Origin: Phallusia fumigata | Taxonomy: Eukaryota; Chordata; Ascidiacea; Phlebobranchia; Ascidiidae | DNA: 20,331 nucleotides | Assembly: GCA_008931825.1 (NCBI GenBank) | Contig: QXVZ01020372.1 | Span: forward strand, 1 to 20,331 | Reading direction: 5' to 3' | In this document: piece by piece, positions 1 to 9,570 of the stretch | Layout: the number at the start of each line of letters is the position of its first letter | How positions within the stretch are numbered: position 1 is the stretch's first letter | Program-made: the position numbers and the translations under genes | The notes under the pieces: model-generated | What the model was told of the DNA's origin: nothing | The model's input: the letters and a program-made list of their open reading frames with translations, nothing else | The model's database searches: none

Positions 1-859
1 GGGTTAGCTTCAACACTGATTCAACGGAAGTGAGAATGGTTTCAAAATGTTCCGTATCCTTGTAGACTTGACTCTTCGGCGTCGCTGTTGAACACCAACA
101 ATAAACAGTCAAACCTACATAGGGTGTGTTTTGAAAACATTTTGTTAGTAAAACATAGAAAAACCATTAAGTAAAAAGAGAAAACCCAGTTAATTGTTCG
201 AGTTTCACAAATATCAAATAACAACGGTATTTATTCCGTCGAAATTAGATGTTGACTTCACAACAGCGTATTGAAGAAACATATTGCTATGCTATCTCAG
301 CGGTTAAGGTGTGCCGGTCAATGTAAGACCCAAGAGCGTCACTTTTCAGGAGCACAATGTCCCTGTTTTGAAGGTTTAATTATAATTGTTTGTTCTATCA
401 CAGGTAGCTCTTAAACTCGATCCGTCGGTTGCTAACAAACAATTAAACATGAAAGACGTTAATGGTTGTGTACAATCCTTGGGAAGAAAACAGATGCAAC
501 TTCGAAAGCGAAAAAAATTATTCTAAGACATCAGTAGACAAAAGGATCAATTCAATTTTTGTAAGTGTTGTTCCTTCCCCAACAATAACGGTAGTCGAAC
601 TGCCACTGATTACGTCATCATGATAACTATCAATATTTACTGATGCGGTTCCACGTAAACAGGTGTTGCAGGATGACTGCTGTAATTTTCATGTCAAAGA
701 GGTTTACAAACGCTTTCCCAAATTTGTACCATTTGAATTCGACATGCTCCAAAATGTTGCCATTTGCGTTTTAATTGTGAAAAAAAATTATTAACGCAAG
801 GAATTTGGTTTACCCTTGTATCGTAAAACCATCGTCAGAATTTACTTTTCATTTTGCAG
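1..859. other. Non-coding stretch, no supported gene
   Basis: I see no exon with convincing protein content here. Two things stand out. A tRNA-like A-box segment lies at about 294-316 (CTCAGCGGTTAAGGTGTGCC), without a matching B box nearby. A perfect 12-bp inverted repeat lies at 383-394 and 434-445. The stretch ends at a pyrimidine-rich splice acceptor (ATTTTGCAG) at 851-859, which precedes the exon described next. Confidence 0.5.
383..445. repeat. 12-bp perfect inverted repeat (stem-loop)
   Basis: TAATTGTTTGTT at 383-394 is matched by its exact reverse complement AACAAACAATTA at 434-445, leaving a 39-nt loop. This could be the end of a small foldback element or a chance AT-rich palindrome. 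No target duplication was seen around it. Confidence 0.45.
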
Positions 860-1077
860 TGGTAAGCATTCCAGAAACAATCGGACATAGAATTGGTGGG
901 CTACAGGGTCGCGGCCCGGTTCCTCGGGTCGATGTGGTAGTGTTGGCTCTTGGGACCAACAACGTCCCGAGAAACCCCACTCAGATCCAAACAAACCCAG
1001 GCGGACTCATTGGAAACATTACCGGAGATGTTTGTCGCCCAACTGAACAAACCAAAGTCCAGTATCCTGGTGCTAAG
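860..1077 (+). CDS. Internal exon resembling an SGNH/GDSL hydrolase core
   Basis: An open segment is bounded by a good acceptor (TTTTGCAG, ending 859) and a good donor (AAG then GTAGGAAT, from 1078). It encodes about 72 residues, including the stretch VDVVVLALGTNNVPRN. A hydrophobic strand followed by G-T-N-[ND] is the usual form of block III in SGNH/GDSL-type hydrolases, where the Asn helps form the oxyanion hole. The later text (IGNITGDVCR, then KVQYPGAK) fits the helix and next strand of that fold. The block I G-D-S serine and the C-terminal D-x-x-H were not found nearby, so this is either one exon of a larger gene or a leftover fragment. GC content is higher than in the flanks, which supports coding origin. 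The assignment is by motif only. Phase is 2 nt at the start and 0 at the end. Confidence 0.45.
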
Positions 1078-1231
1078 GTAGGAATGATTACATTTTTGTT
1101 TGTTGTAAAACAGTTATGTCTGGCGACGGTTGGTATGAATATACCTTATTAGGTACGATTATAAATATTTGTTGCGTATCAGGGGTCCTTGCAACTGCAC
1201 AATTTGTGTCATGACAGGTCTTTTGCTAGGG

Positions 1232-1625
1232 CAGTGATCGGCAAACTTTTTTTACCGCGGCCCAAACTCTACATTCAATTGTAAGTGGAGGCCCACGCAA
1301 TGTCAAACTTCCCGTATATGCTAATACTGGATTGTAACTAACAACTAAGGTAGGTTTGTTCCTTAAAAGTACGTTTAAAGTGTCTCCAGTAGCAAACAGA
1401 TTTTGTGTAAAATCACATTTATCTTTATTGGGATTAACGAAGTATATTTTTGGTACACTGTGAAAAACAATATTCACCTGCAGCAGTGACACGCGCAAGT
1501 TTTGTACTACCACGCTCTACGCATGACTGCGCAGCTAGAGAGCGCCATAGCGAGAAGCAACTCGGTGATAACAAAGAATCAAACCACTAAAAGGCGTGGC
1601 CCAAAAGCACGGTTTTGCACAATGG
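1232..1625. mobile_element. Probable non-autonomous hAT-type element (left end clear, right end weak)
   Basis: The sequence starting at 1232, CAGTGATCGGCAAAC followed by a T run and GCGGCCC, has the classic look of a Charlie/Ac-like hAT terminus (CAGnGnTnnnCAAAC, then GC-rich sub-terminal GGCCC). A partly mirrored block, GCGTGGCCCAAAAGCACGG followed by TTTTGCACAATGG, lies at about 1592-1624 and may be the eroded opposite end. No exact 8-bp target duplication was recognised, so the right boundary is uncertain. Open frames within are not convincing. Confidence 0.4.
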
Positions 1626-1639
1626 AAACAAGAAAAATG

Positions 1640-2853
1640 CATTACAAACGAAAAACAAACTCAGCACAACCGATATATCAGATATGATCTGATCTGTCAA
1701 TGTTACATCATGTTCTATNGTTATAATTTCCACAATAACACTGACACATTGGAACAAAAGGTAATTTTTGCACCAAAAGTAAGGTGTTACATTCCTGTCG
1801 TTTGGCTCCTTTCACAAGTTTCACAAAAAAGTTTATCGTTCAACGAGTTACTTTCTGTGGATGGCCGACAACGATTTATTACGCATTTGATGAAAATCAC
1901 CAGAAATTTGTAAAGTAGCAAAATTGGTGTTTTAACAACTTCGTGATGGCGGTGAAATACAATTGAAGGGCCGCCAACGATGTCGCGCATTAAGTGCAAG
2001 CGTCGAGCCAAAAATTTACTAAAGGAACAACTATCAATGTCCCAAAAGGCTTTGAATGTAGTTGATCGATTTCCTGTTTAGATTTGAACTCGTATGATTC
2101 AATTACCTCAGCAGGAAACTCACATTCTCTCCGCCTGTGTCGTGATTTTTGCTTGAAGTGTTGCATTTGTTTGTTAAGTCCTTGTAAATGAGGCCTGGCT
2201 TGTTAAAATCTTCTATGCAGTGGACCATCACTTGTATTTGCTTTTTGTATAAAGCTGCTTGTTTACATGTTAATTTGTTGCAATTGCATTTCATACTGTT
2301 CCAAAAATGACTCTAGCGATTTCTGTGTCAGTTTGCTTTTGTTTTTTTAATCCAAATAATCTTCTGAAATGATTTTAATATCCTTAAACCTTCAACATGT
2401 TTTATGTGACCTTTGTAATTTGATAGAAGTGGTGTGTGACGTTTGTAAAATTGTCACCACAGACGTGACCCAGTATGGATAGTATGGCAGCTGCACACCC
2501 GAGAACTTTTTTTTCAATTTTGATTGCACACTTGAGCCATTATGTAAGGTTGCGACACCTGGTGTGTTTGTTCTCGTTGAAAAGTTCTTTGTAATCCGTT
2601 AATAACAAAACATTGGAGGTCGCTAAACACGTTATGAGGTAACATTTATTACTTCATTTTGGGCATACGCCAACCATTCGAAAAATCGCTGCATGTGCAC
2701 TCAACCACGTATTTCATGCTGTTAGTTTGCACCTTTTTGTGTGAAGTCTTGGGGCGTAACAATGTCTGTAGGTTGCCTGGTGGTGTCTATACTATACCGG
2801 ACTATGGTATGTTTGAAATATTTCCGATTTGTATCATTCTTGTCGTCCTAGAG
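1640..2853. other. Non-coding stretch, no supported gene
   Basis: AT-rich sequence with several short open frames that show no recognisable protein content or splice pattern. One ambiguous base lies at 1719. I see no RNA gene or repeat structure worth calling. Confidence 0.5.
2846..2853 (+). repeat. Target-site duplication, left copy (TCCTAGAG)
   Basis: Octamer directly preceding the CAGG terminus of the hAT element. It matches the right copy TTCTAGAG at 7 of 8 positions. Confidence 0.7.
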
Positions 2854-3372
2854 CAGGCCTGCACACATACCTCGTGCGGGCCGCGTGCGACCCGAAAAGG
2901 TATTTATTGCGGCCCTTTTGATAATTTGAAATGGTTGATATTCAACCTAAATCCTATGCGGCCATGCTTTCGACAAAATTTTTGGATTGTCATAAATTCT
3001 GTTTCAATTAGAAGTATTGCGTGATCTCACTTCATATTTGTGTTGTGATAAGTAGGAAACAAACCAACCTTGTTTTCACACAATACGCATAGTTGAATTA
3101 AAGCGTTTACGAAGTTAGTGTCTGGTGTGATCTTCATGTGTGGGACAAGTATTTGTTTGTTTGTTAGGGTTGTCAGCACATGTAAAATTTACTGCAATGA
3201 CTAAAAACAAGAAAAAAAAGAATGAAAGCGAGGGCAAAGAGTTTTTTGTATTTCCGTGTATGTGTTATTTGTCGGGAGATGGCTACTTAAAAAGACTAGC
3301 CTAGCATGCGGCACGTGAAACGTACAAATTTTCCGTTTTGCCCCGTGGGGTGTTTTGAGTTGTGCAGGCCTG
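2854..3372. mobile_element. 519-bp non-autonomous hAT element with near-perfect target duplication
   Basis: The left end reads CAGGCCTGCACA from 2854; the right end is its exact 12-bp reverse complement, TGTGCAGGCCTG, at 3361-3372. Flanking octamers are TCCTAGAG (2846-2853) and TTCTAGAG (3373-3380), matching at 7 of 8 positions, as expected for the 8-bp duplication made by hAT transposases. Sub-terminal regions are GC-rich (GCGGGCCGCGTGCGACC on the left, CCCCGTGGGG on the right), also typical of hAT ends. The inside encodes nothing recognisable, so it must have been moved in trans. It lies only about 220 bp beyond the 3' end of the hAT-like gene, but its terminal repeats point inward and do not enclose that gene. 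Confidence 0.8.
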
Positions 3373-3380
3373 TTCTAGAG
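3373..3380 (+). repeat. Target-site duplication, right copy (TTCTAGAG)
   Basis: Octamer directly following the CCTG terminus of the hAT element; the pair brackets 2854-3372. Confidence 0.7.
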
Positions 3381-3590
3381 TAAATATCTTTCTTGTTTTG
3401 TCATGAATAAGTGGTCTTCTGAAATGTGCTACCCGTTTGTTACATGTGCAGAATCGGCCGTTTGTTACAAAACCGCTTACGACTTTCTTGTGCATTGGTA
3501 ACGAAACATCGCTGTAGAAAACGAAATAGCAGAAAAGAAAACTACACAGCACGCTGCACAAAGACAAGTAACTACACAAAAGAAATTCGG

Positions 3591-6500
3591 TCATTCATGA
3601 AATAGCAAATGTGGGCAGCATCGACCTACATCGCTCCGGACTCTGTCAATTACTTTGCTGGTGTTCCGTTTTGAAGACCTCTGTCGCGGATCCCCGAGCA
3701 CTTGTGACCTGTGCCTGGGCAAGTTGTTTTCAGGATCACCCTGAGAATATATTTTGGCAATCTCCGCCATAGTTTCCGGAGAAGAAATTGGATGTGGCAA
3801 ACACCAATCCACAATAGCGCGTTGTTTGAGCACGATATTGGACTGTGCACCGGATTGTTTGTGTTGGCTCATAACGCTGTAGAATCCCTCCACAACCGCT
3901 TCGCAACCACTTGCAGCCAATGCGACGTCCAGTGTTATGCTCATCTCCCTTCCCAAAGAATTGTACACGTCTTTGTTATTGTAGCACATGGCAAAAATCG
4001 CTTGTTCGTCCAAACGCGCAGTTATAGGATCTCCTGTCAAAAACCTGAGCTCAAACCACTGATCCAACGTATGCTTGTCCACACAGGCGATCCCAATTAA
4101 CTGTCGATGAGTAAAATCAACGTTCCCGGTTGAAGTCACAAATATCTGGGAGGAACACTCGCCTAAATTGTTCCAGATCATGTTTAACATAGTTGACTTG
4201 AATCTTTGGTAGATTTTTACGCTATGCATGGGCAAAAAATCCAACATTGGCTCATCAGTTAGAAGACGTTTCACTTCGGGCAGGTCACACACATTTTTGA
4301 AAAAAATTGCAAAACTTTCTTGGCCATGTTCTTCCCATTTCCTCCTCTGTTCAAGACCGATAATCAGTTTGCCTGAAGACTTGGTAAAATCGGACATATG
4401 CGCGACAATAAATTCTAAATCAAAGGCATCTCGAAGGACATGAACAGTTGGAAGCACTGCTTGCTCGAAGCGTTGTTGTAGCAGTGCTGTCCCCTCCTGG
4501 ACCAAAGTGTGGAGATCTAGCAAACAATCTTGTGGTGTCCTTGCTTGCCACAAGACCGTACCGGATTGGTGTTTTTGAAGCTGCTTCGGTTTGTCAACCT
4601 TCGGTTGGTCTACAACTACCCAACCGGGTAAAACCCTAATGCCATTGAAGGTGCATTCATCAAGGTTATTTTGGGTAAGCTCATTCCAATGTTTGGCGAG
4701 TTTAGGCAAAATTTCGTTGTCAGGGGTTTCCTTGCCACTTATCATGTGCATGATTTCGTCACGAATTTGATTTAACATGGCAATAAGTTTTGGAAACCAT
4801 TGTGTTACTTTCCAAGGCTGCATGTTTAGTCCTTGTACTTTGACCATCATTGTGGTTGCGGGGCTAAAAATGTCTAAAGTTCCACACATGTCAATTGCAA
4901 AATCTTGACCCCTTACCAGATATTTGGTTTCCTCACAGGCATCGCCGATTTCCCGATTTTGTATAAACGCTGTAACAAGCGCTGGGTAACTTTCATAAAT
5001 TTTGCTCCACTGTTCGAATGCTGAACTTGTAAACCTTGTTGTCGCATACGTTGCGGTTTCCAATGCCCTTAAACCTAACTGATCTGCGATTCCTTTGTAC
5101 TCGACATGCCCCCTTCCTCTTCCGAACATGGTATGGAATCGATTTGCTCGTCTAATGAGCAGCTTTATAAACGAGGAAGATCGTGAGTTTTCACGAAGTT
5201 TGACCATTGCCAAATCCATCCAGTGTGACACATCCCACGGCATCAAAAAATAGGGGTCAAGCCGTTCGTTTCGGCTGTCAAGCAATTGTAACAATTTTTG
5301 TTGGAAGGTGGTCGATTGATATTGCCCATCGGCATGTATCCCTATTCAAAAAAAAATATTATTATGTTGTTCGATGACGCCCACACCCAGTGATGGGAAA
5401 TCCAAGTTCTAGTGTATCCCACTCCTTATCGATAATTTTTTAAAAGTCAACGTATGGGTAAAAATTAATTACCTCTGAGAAATGATAAATCGTCATTGGA
5501 TAGTTTGAGTGTCTTTTTCAATACGTCGACGATCTGTTCAGCTAATTCGTGTCCCGATCCCCCGACGATATTTGGGGAACTATCAGGTTCAACTTGCACG
5601 TAATCATATACCACTGGAGCATCCACGGGCATTGAAACTCTGCTTCCAAGAAACGGGAAGATTATCATGATGGCCTGGTTGGTGTCACGATGTGGCGTTG
5701 ATTTGTCAACCGCCACAGAAAAATGGGGGGGCATTCCCGTACAGACTAATGGTTTGTGCAAGTACTCCGCAGTGCGTTTCATGCAGTATACACATGCAGC
5801 TTTAATTACATCCGGAAAAAGTTTTCTAGAAACAAAAAAGAGAATATAATAAGCAAACATAGCAATTTATAAACAAAAAATATTACCTTCCGTGTCCTAT
5901 ATTTCCCACATCCACACCACAAAAAGAGAGGAAAGATAAAAGGGACTCAAAATGGGTTGCCGCCGCCTTTATCTTGCACGTTTCAATTGCGGAAGCCACA
6001 ACTTTGGTGTTTACCGCAACGTCATTTGCGAACTTCTTCTGAACTTTTTGCAGGCGTTGGAGAGCTTTTAGATGAAACTGCCCACCCGCTCTGACAGAAT
6101 TACAACCAAGATGTTCCACTAACTGGTTCTTAAAAGCATACCATTCCTGATTGTGGCCTTCAAGTAATTTTTGACACTTTTCTGCGTCGTACAGTAGCCC
6201 GGATCCCCACGACCTTTGTTGAGCTGACCTAAAACGATAAAACAAATGTGAATTTGTACGAACCAATATTTACAACATTTACTCACATTTTTATCAGAGG
6301 ACTAGCAGATATAAGGTCTCTACAGGGAATACATGTGATTCTGCATCCACCGGCTGATAACTTTATGTCCAAATGCTCACAGCTATACAAAGTTATGAGG
6401 CTGTTTGATGCTTTGGCAACTGCGAGGATATTTTCAAAGTTCACCTCGCAATTCTGAATGCATTTTGGTGATTCCTCTCTTGTTGACATAGATTCTAACA

Positions 6501-7200
6501 TAATCAAAACTTTGTTTATGTCATCTTGTATTTTATTAATTTTTTCGTTTTCTTGGCTGATGCTTTCTTGTGTGCTTTGGTCCTCAATAAACCTTGCCAG
6601 CGTGGATTGGACGGGTGGGGACACGAACTGTGTTGCAGGCTCGGAGTCAGTGATGATAGACCCACCTAAGCTGTTGCTGTATTCCGTTACAATCTCGGTC
6701 GTTTCTTCTTCCCGCGTGGTGCTTCCACCCTCGCAACAGCCTTGTGAGGCAACCGGTTCTACGTTAGGGGCTGATTTTTCTTTATTTCTTTTCAACAGAT
6801 TTACTGCTTTCTCGTGGTTTTTTGGTACGATCATCGTGTTCCAATTTTTTTGATTTTCGTCTTTGTGGATTTGATTCCAGTGACGCTCCTTGTAGGAACG
6901 CGCACCTCGCACAAGTTCCGCCGAGCACAAAAGGCACACATGCGGATCGCTCTGGTCTCTTTTAGGTCGCTTAGGCTCCAGGGAAGTTGAAGGCGCAGAT
7001 CGTTTAAATATATCGCTCCAAGTTTGCTTAACAAAAAGGTATAAATGAAGCACCATCCCAGCAAAACGCACATGTGATAAATTGCGATTATACATGGACC
7101 TGAAGTTTTTTTTACAAAACCATGCGATACAAGGTAAAAACCATGAAAGAAAGAAAAGCAATATAAGCAAGATATTTCCTACCTTTTTTGGGCCAGACAT
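3591..7200 (-). CDS. Intact five-exon hAT-superfamily transposase-like protein, 1067 aa
   Basis: Exons (minus strand): 7200-7183, 7026-6287, 6228-5887, 5825-5473, 5341-3591. Every intron is GT-AG (156, 58, 61, 131 nt), phases join exactly, and the total is 3204 nt ending in TGA with no internal stop. Residues 23-30 form a basic NLS-like patch. C37-x2-C40...H55-x4-H60 is a C2H2/BED-like zinc finger. A Ser/Glu-rich linker follows. The RNase H-like core starts around 400: D407 in FSVAVDKST and D489 in HADGQYQ fit the first two catalytic Asp of hAT enzymes, and E969 in AVVEGFYSVM fits the C-terminal E-x-F-S type block. A PWDVSHW motif follows D489, as in domesticated hAT-like proteins of the KIAA1586/ZNF862/C17orf113 type, which is the closest group I can suggest. 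No hAT termini enclose it. The role is unknown: it could be an autonomous transposase or a host gene. Confidence 0.8.
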
Positions 7201-7292
7201 GTCGGGAGTGTAGCTGCAAAAAAGAAATTGCTCCCAAAAGTTTTGACTTCACTTGGAAGCTAAGAAAAGCTGTGGCTCCAAACGTGTGCGTT

Positions 7293-7299
7293 TTTTATA
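7293..7299 (-). promoter_or_regulatory. Candidate TATA box for the hAT-like gene
   Basis: On the minus strand this reads TATAAAA, about 93 nt upstream of the ATG at 7200, which would leave a 5' leader of roughly 60-65 nt. It sits between partly mirrored ACGTGTGCG/CACGTGCGT blocks. Position and match are suitable, but AT-rich DNA gives such matches by chance. Confidence 0.25.
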
Positions 7300-7309
7300 A
7301 TAAACACGT

Positions 7310-7906
7310 GCGTGTAGGATTGAAACAAACGTCTTTGTATCAGTCACAAACTGTAATTGTAGTCATGCCGCATTGAAGTGACTTTGTTTGTTTGCTGGTC
7401 AAATTCACAATTATACTTGAGTGAGTGAGGTACATTATGTTGGGTCGTATGGGTTAATATTTAATTGATGCAAAATAAATCTCATTTTGCACTGAGGAGT
7501 ATTGATTACAATATGTTCCAAATTCAATAAGGCGACACCGCAACCAAATTTAGTGGCGCTCCGCGACGACATGTTTTTTTGGCAGCATCATCAAGTAACA
7601 AAACTAATTTGAGCAACCTTCCATCACTAACCAGTTTTTTTGTCTTTGGTGTCCGAAGTCAGCTGTGTGGCCACCCTAATGACAAACTGATTTAATGTTT
7701 ATTAAAAGGTTATCCAAGTTTATAAGGTTAGGTTAAATTTTATTTCGAAGTAAGATATCTATGACAATATTGACAACCCGATCAGGCGTAACATTGGTTC
7801 GTTTTCGGTATATGGTATAGGACTGTTTTTCACATTCGTTACATAAGTTAACCAGTGGCGCAATTGTATTTGACCGCTTTAGTATTCATCCACAATGTTT
7901 TGAGAT
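7310..7906. other. Intergenic stretch between two minus-strand genes
   Basis: No coding frame or RNA gene is supported. It should hold the promoter of the hAT-like gene at its left side and the transcription end of the zinc-finger gene at its right side. Confidence 0.45.
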
Positions 7907-7912
7907 TTTATT
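7907..7912 (-). terminator. Poly(A) signal AATAAA of the small zinc-finger gene
   Basis: The minus strand reads AATAAA, 64 nt beyond the predicted stop codon at 7978-7976. Canonical sequence and spacing support the 3' end of the gene model. Confidence 0.6.
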
Positions 7913-7948
7913 AAATATTTGTAAATCGGTTAGCTTCTTCTTGATAAG

Positions 7949-8027
7949 GTGCACACTTGACTGGTTCGTGCACACCTAAAAATTCTTCGTGCACACTTGC
8001 ACACTTAAAAATTCTTCGTGCACACCC
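7949..8027. repeat. 29-bp tandem duplication plus short flanking echoes
   Basis: On the minus strand, GTGTGCACGAAGAATTTTTA occurs twice at a spacing of 29 nt, with further GTGTGCAC units beside it. The block lies in the last coding exon of the zinc-finger gene. Because 29 is not a multiple of three, the duplication moves the frame to an early TAG; the alternative frame continues to 7911. Confidence 0.75.
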
Positions 8028-8866
8028 GAGATCTCGGCGAAATGTGCCATAAAATCCAATGCGGCCTGATGGGGGAGCTGAGGGAATTACATCACCCATA
8101 AGAAGAGCCAAGTGGTTATAAAATTAAAAGTTGACTAACCCGTTGTTGGAAAGCGTCCACATTAGTTGAAACAAAACTTAATCCAAAAAACAGAAACAAA
8201 GTGAACTTACCTTTCGTCAAAGGCTTCCTTAAAATCTTCAAAATCACCGCTTTCGTCACTAAATTAAGAAACATTTTTAGTACATGTTCCATTATAACGT
8301 ATGACACGCAAACATCAACAATAAACATACATAAAAATAAATATTAAACCATTTTCCACCTCGAAAAGTACACAATCGGTGACATGGGGGGATTCGGTCG
8401 CCCGTTGGGGGTTGACGTCATGCTCGGACCAGGCGAGTGATTTTCCCTTCTTTTTTCCCAAGGGCCTGCAATTGATCGATTTTCCCAAGGGTCTGCAATT
8501 GAGACCTCTCCTCCAGAAGGGGTCGGCACCCGGTTGCCACCGTTGATTTCGATGGAACATGTTTTTCTGTGATAGTACATTCATCTTAGATTGAAACAAA
8601 CAAACAACCCTTTAAAACAAATTGTTACGCTGTTTTTATATTAACTTACGTTTTCTGAGCTTCTTTTCGAAGCTTGCAGACATTCCCCTTGTGACGACGA
8701 AGGTTGCACTTTTTGGTAAAGCTGTAACAAAGTAAATTGAAAGTGAGAAATCAAACCTCGTGCCACACTCACACATAATCAATTTTCCACAACACTTTTT
8801 GTGGGTCTTGAAACGCTTTTCAGTAAAAAACTTTCCCTCGCAGATAGAACAAACAAACTTTGCCAT
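7976..8866 (-). CDS. Small spliced protein with two C2H2-type zinc fingers, about 191 aa
   Basis: Proposed exons (minus): 8866-8757, 8721-8650, 8566-8360, 8258-8211, 8176-8140, 8077-7976, joining in phase to 576 nt. The ATG has A at -3 and G at +4. Finger 1 is C6-x2-C9-x3-F-x5-F-x2-H22 with Cys at 25/26. Finger 2 spans the first intron: C32-x-C34-x3-F-x5-L-x2-H, then Cys, including KKCNLRRHKGNVC. The middle exon is Pro/Gly/Ser-rich with a 9-residue near repeat (SIADPWENR, SIAGPWEKR). Exon 4 is acidic (DESGDFEDFKEAF), and the last exon carries a short helix-like segment. Introns 1 and 4 would be only 35 and 34 nt. Intron 1 has a weak donor (GTTTGA) but restores the finger; the nearby GTGAGT donor would destroy it. 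The family is not recognised; DNA or protein binding is inferred from the fingers. The C-terminus is altered by a 29-bp duplication. Confidence 0.55.
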
Positions 8867-8984
8867 AATGTTTGAAGAAATGCAGTTTTGTTTTTCTTTC
8901 AACAACAGTGACTGACTGTGATCCGCTCCCTAAGTTTCTTAGTTATTATAACCCAGCAGGCTATTTCCTGTTTATTCGGTTGGT

Positions 8985-9220
8985 CAAATCACCGCTTGCG
9001 CGTCTGTTACCAGACCCTTTCGCACAGCGTGTACCGAAATGTGTGTGACAGACAGTTTGTCAAATGGCCGCTTGCGCGTCTGTTGCCAGATCCTTCCGCA
9101 CAGCGTGTAATGCGTGTGACAGACGGTTTGTCAAATGGCCGCTTGCGCGTCTGTTGCCAGATCCTTCCGCACAGCGTGTACCGAAATGCGTGTGACAGAC
9201 GGTTTGTCAAATCGCCGCTC
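8985..9220 (+). repeat. Tandem repeat, three units of about 76 bp plus a partial fourth
   Basis: Units: 8985-9060 (76 nt), 9061-9131 (71 nt, lacking CCGAA), 9132-9207 (76 nt), then a partial unit to about 9220. Each begins CAAATnnCCGCTTGCGCGTC and ends in GACAGACnGTTTGT. Units 2 and 3 are nearly identical outside the 5-nt gap, so the array is recent. It begins about 120 bp upstream of the zinc-finger gene's ATG. Open frames across it on both strands are produced by the repeat itself. Confidence 0.9.
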
Positions 9221-9303
9221 CCCCCCTATGTGGGCACGCAGAAGTTGTATATCCCGTCTCGCTTTTCTGCCGAAAGGCTTTCTTGTCCCACCACAAGCTT
9301 TTA

Positions 9304-9570
9304 ATTAACATTAAATTCTATTGAAATTAAATGAATGGTGAAACAGGTTGTAAAGCATTAAATTACAGTTTGGGATGTAAGTTATCAAGAAAACAAAACG
9401 AGATAAATTTCCCGACAAATTCATCATACAAATTTGCAGTCGAAAAAAATAATCTACCCCATCGGGTGGCGAAAGAACGAATAAATATGGAAACTTTCTT
9501 TGTTTGTTTTGGAAAAACCACTTTCTTTTTGAGGAAATTCCTATTGCGAGGGAAATAGATTCATAAACAT
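9304..9570. other. AT-rich stretch beyond the ATPase fragment
   Basis: An open frame of 75 codons on the plus strand (from 9331) shows no recognisable content. The minus strand could hold eroded sequence continuing the ATPase fragment, but I cannot support that by motif. Confidence 0.35.

Noticed and set aside
294..345. Possible tRNA gene starting at CTCAGCGGTTAAGG
   Set aside because: No B box or cloverleaf arms at the right distance; at best a SINE head fragment.
1226..1513. 95-codon minus-strand frame
   Set aside because: Falls within the probable hAT element; no start context, splice logic or recognisable domain.
3711..4639. Plus-strand open frames opposite the hAT-like gene
   Set aside because: They are antisense shadows of the well-supported minus-strand exon 5; no independent motif or splice logic.
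5342..5472. CAGTGATGGGAAATCC in intron 4 as a hAT terminus
   Set aside because: Only the first bases resemble a hAT end; no partner end or target duplication in the 131-nt intron.
6458..6853. 131-codon plus-strand frame with hydrophobic and Ser-rich content
   Set aside because: Lies antisense to exon 2 of the hAT-like gene; the composition is explained by the complementary coding sequence.
7027..7182. Apparent N-terminal membrane segment of the hAT-like protein if translated without splicing
   Set aside because: The hydrophobic run comes from a T-rich intron with GT and AG borders; removing it keeps the frame and gives a normal charged N-terminus before the zinc finger.
7853..7870. CAGTGGCGCAATTG as the missing terminus of an autonomous hAT element around the hAT-like gene
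   Set aside because: No matching inverted end or 8-bp duplication found on the other side of the gene.
8918..9304. 128-codon plus-strand frame with repeated peptide blocks
   Set aside because: Its repeats are simply the 76-bp DNA tandem array, one unit of which is 71 nt and breaks the periodic frame; no protein family is visible.
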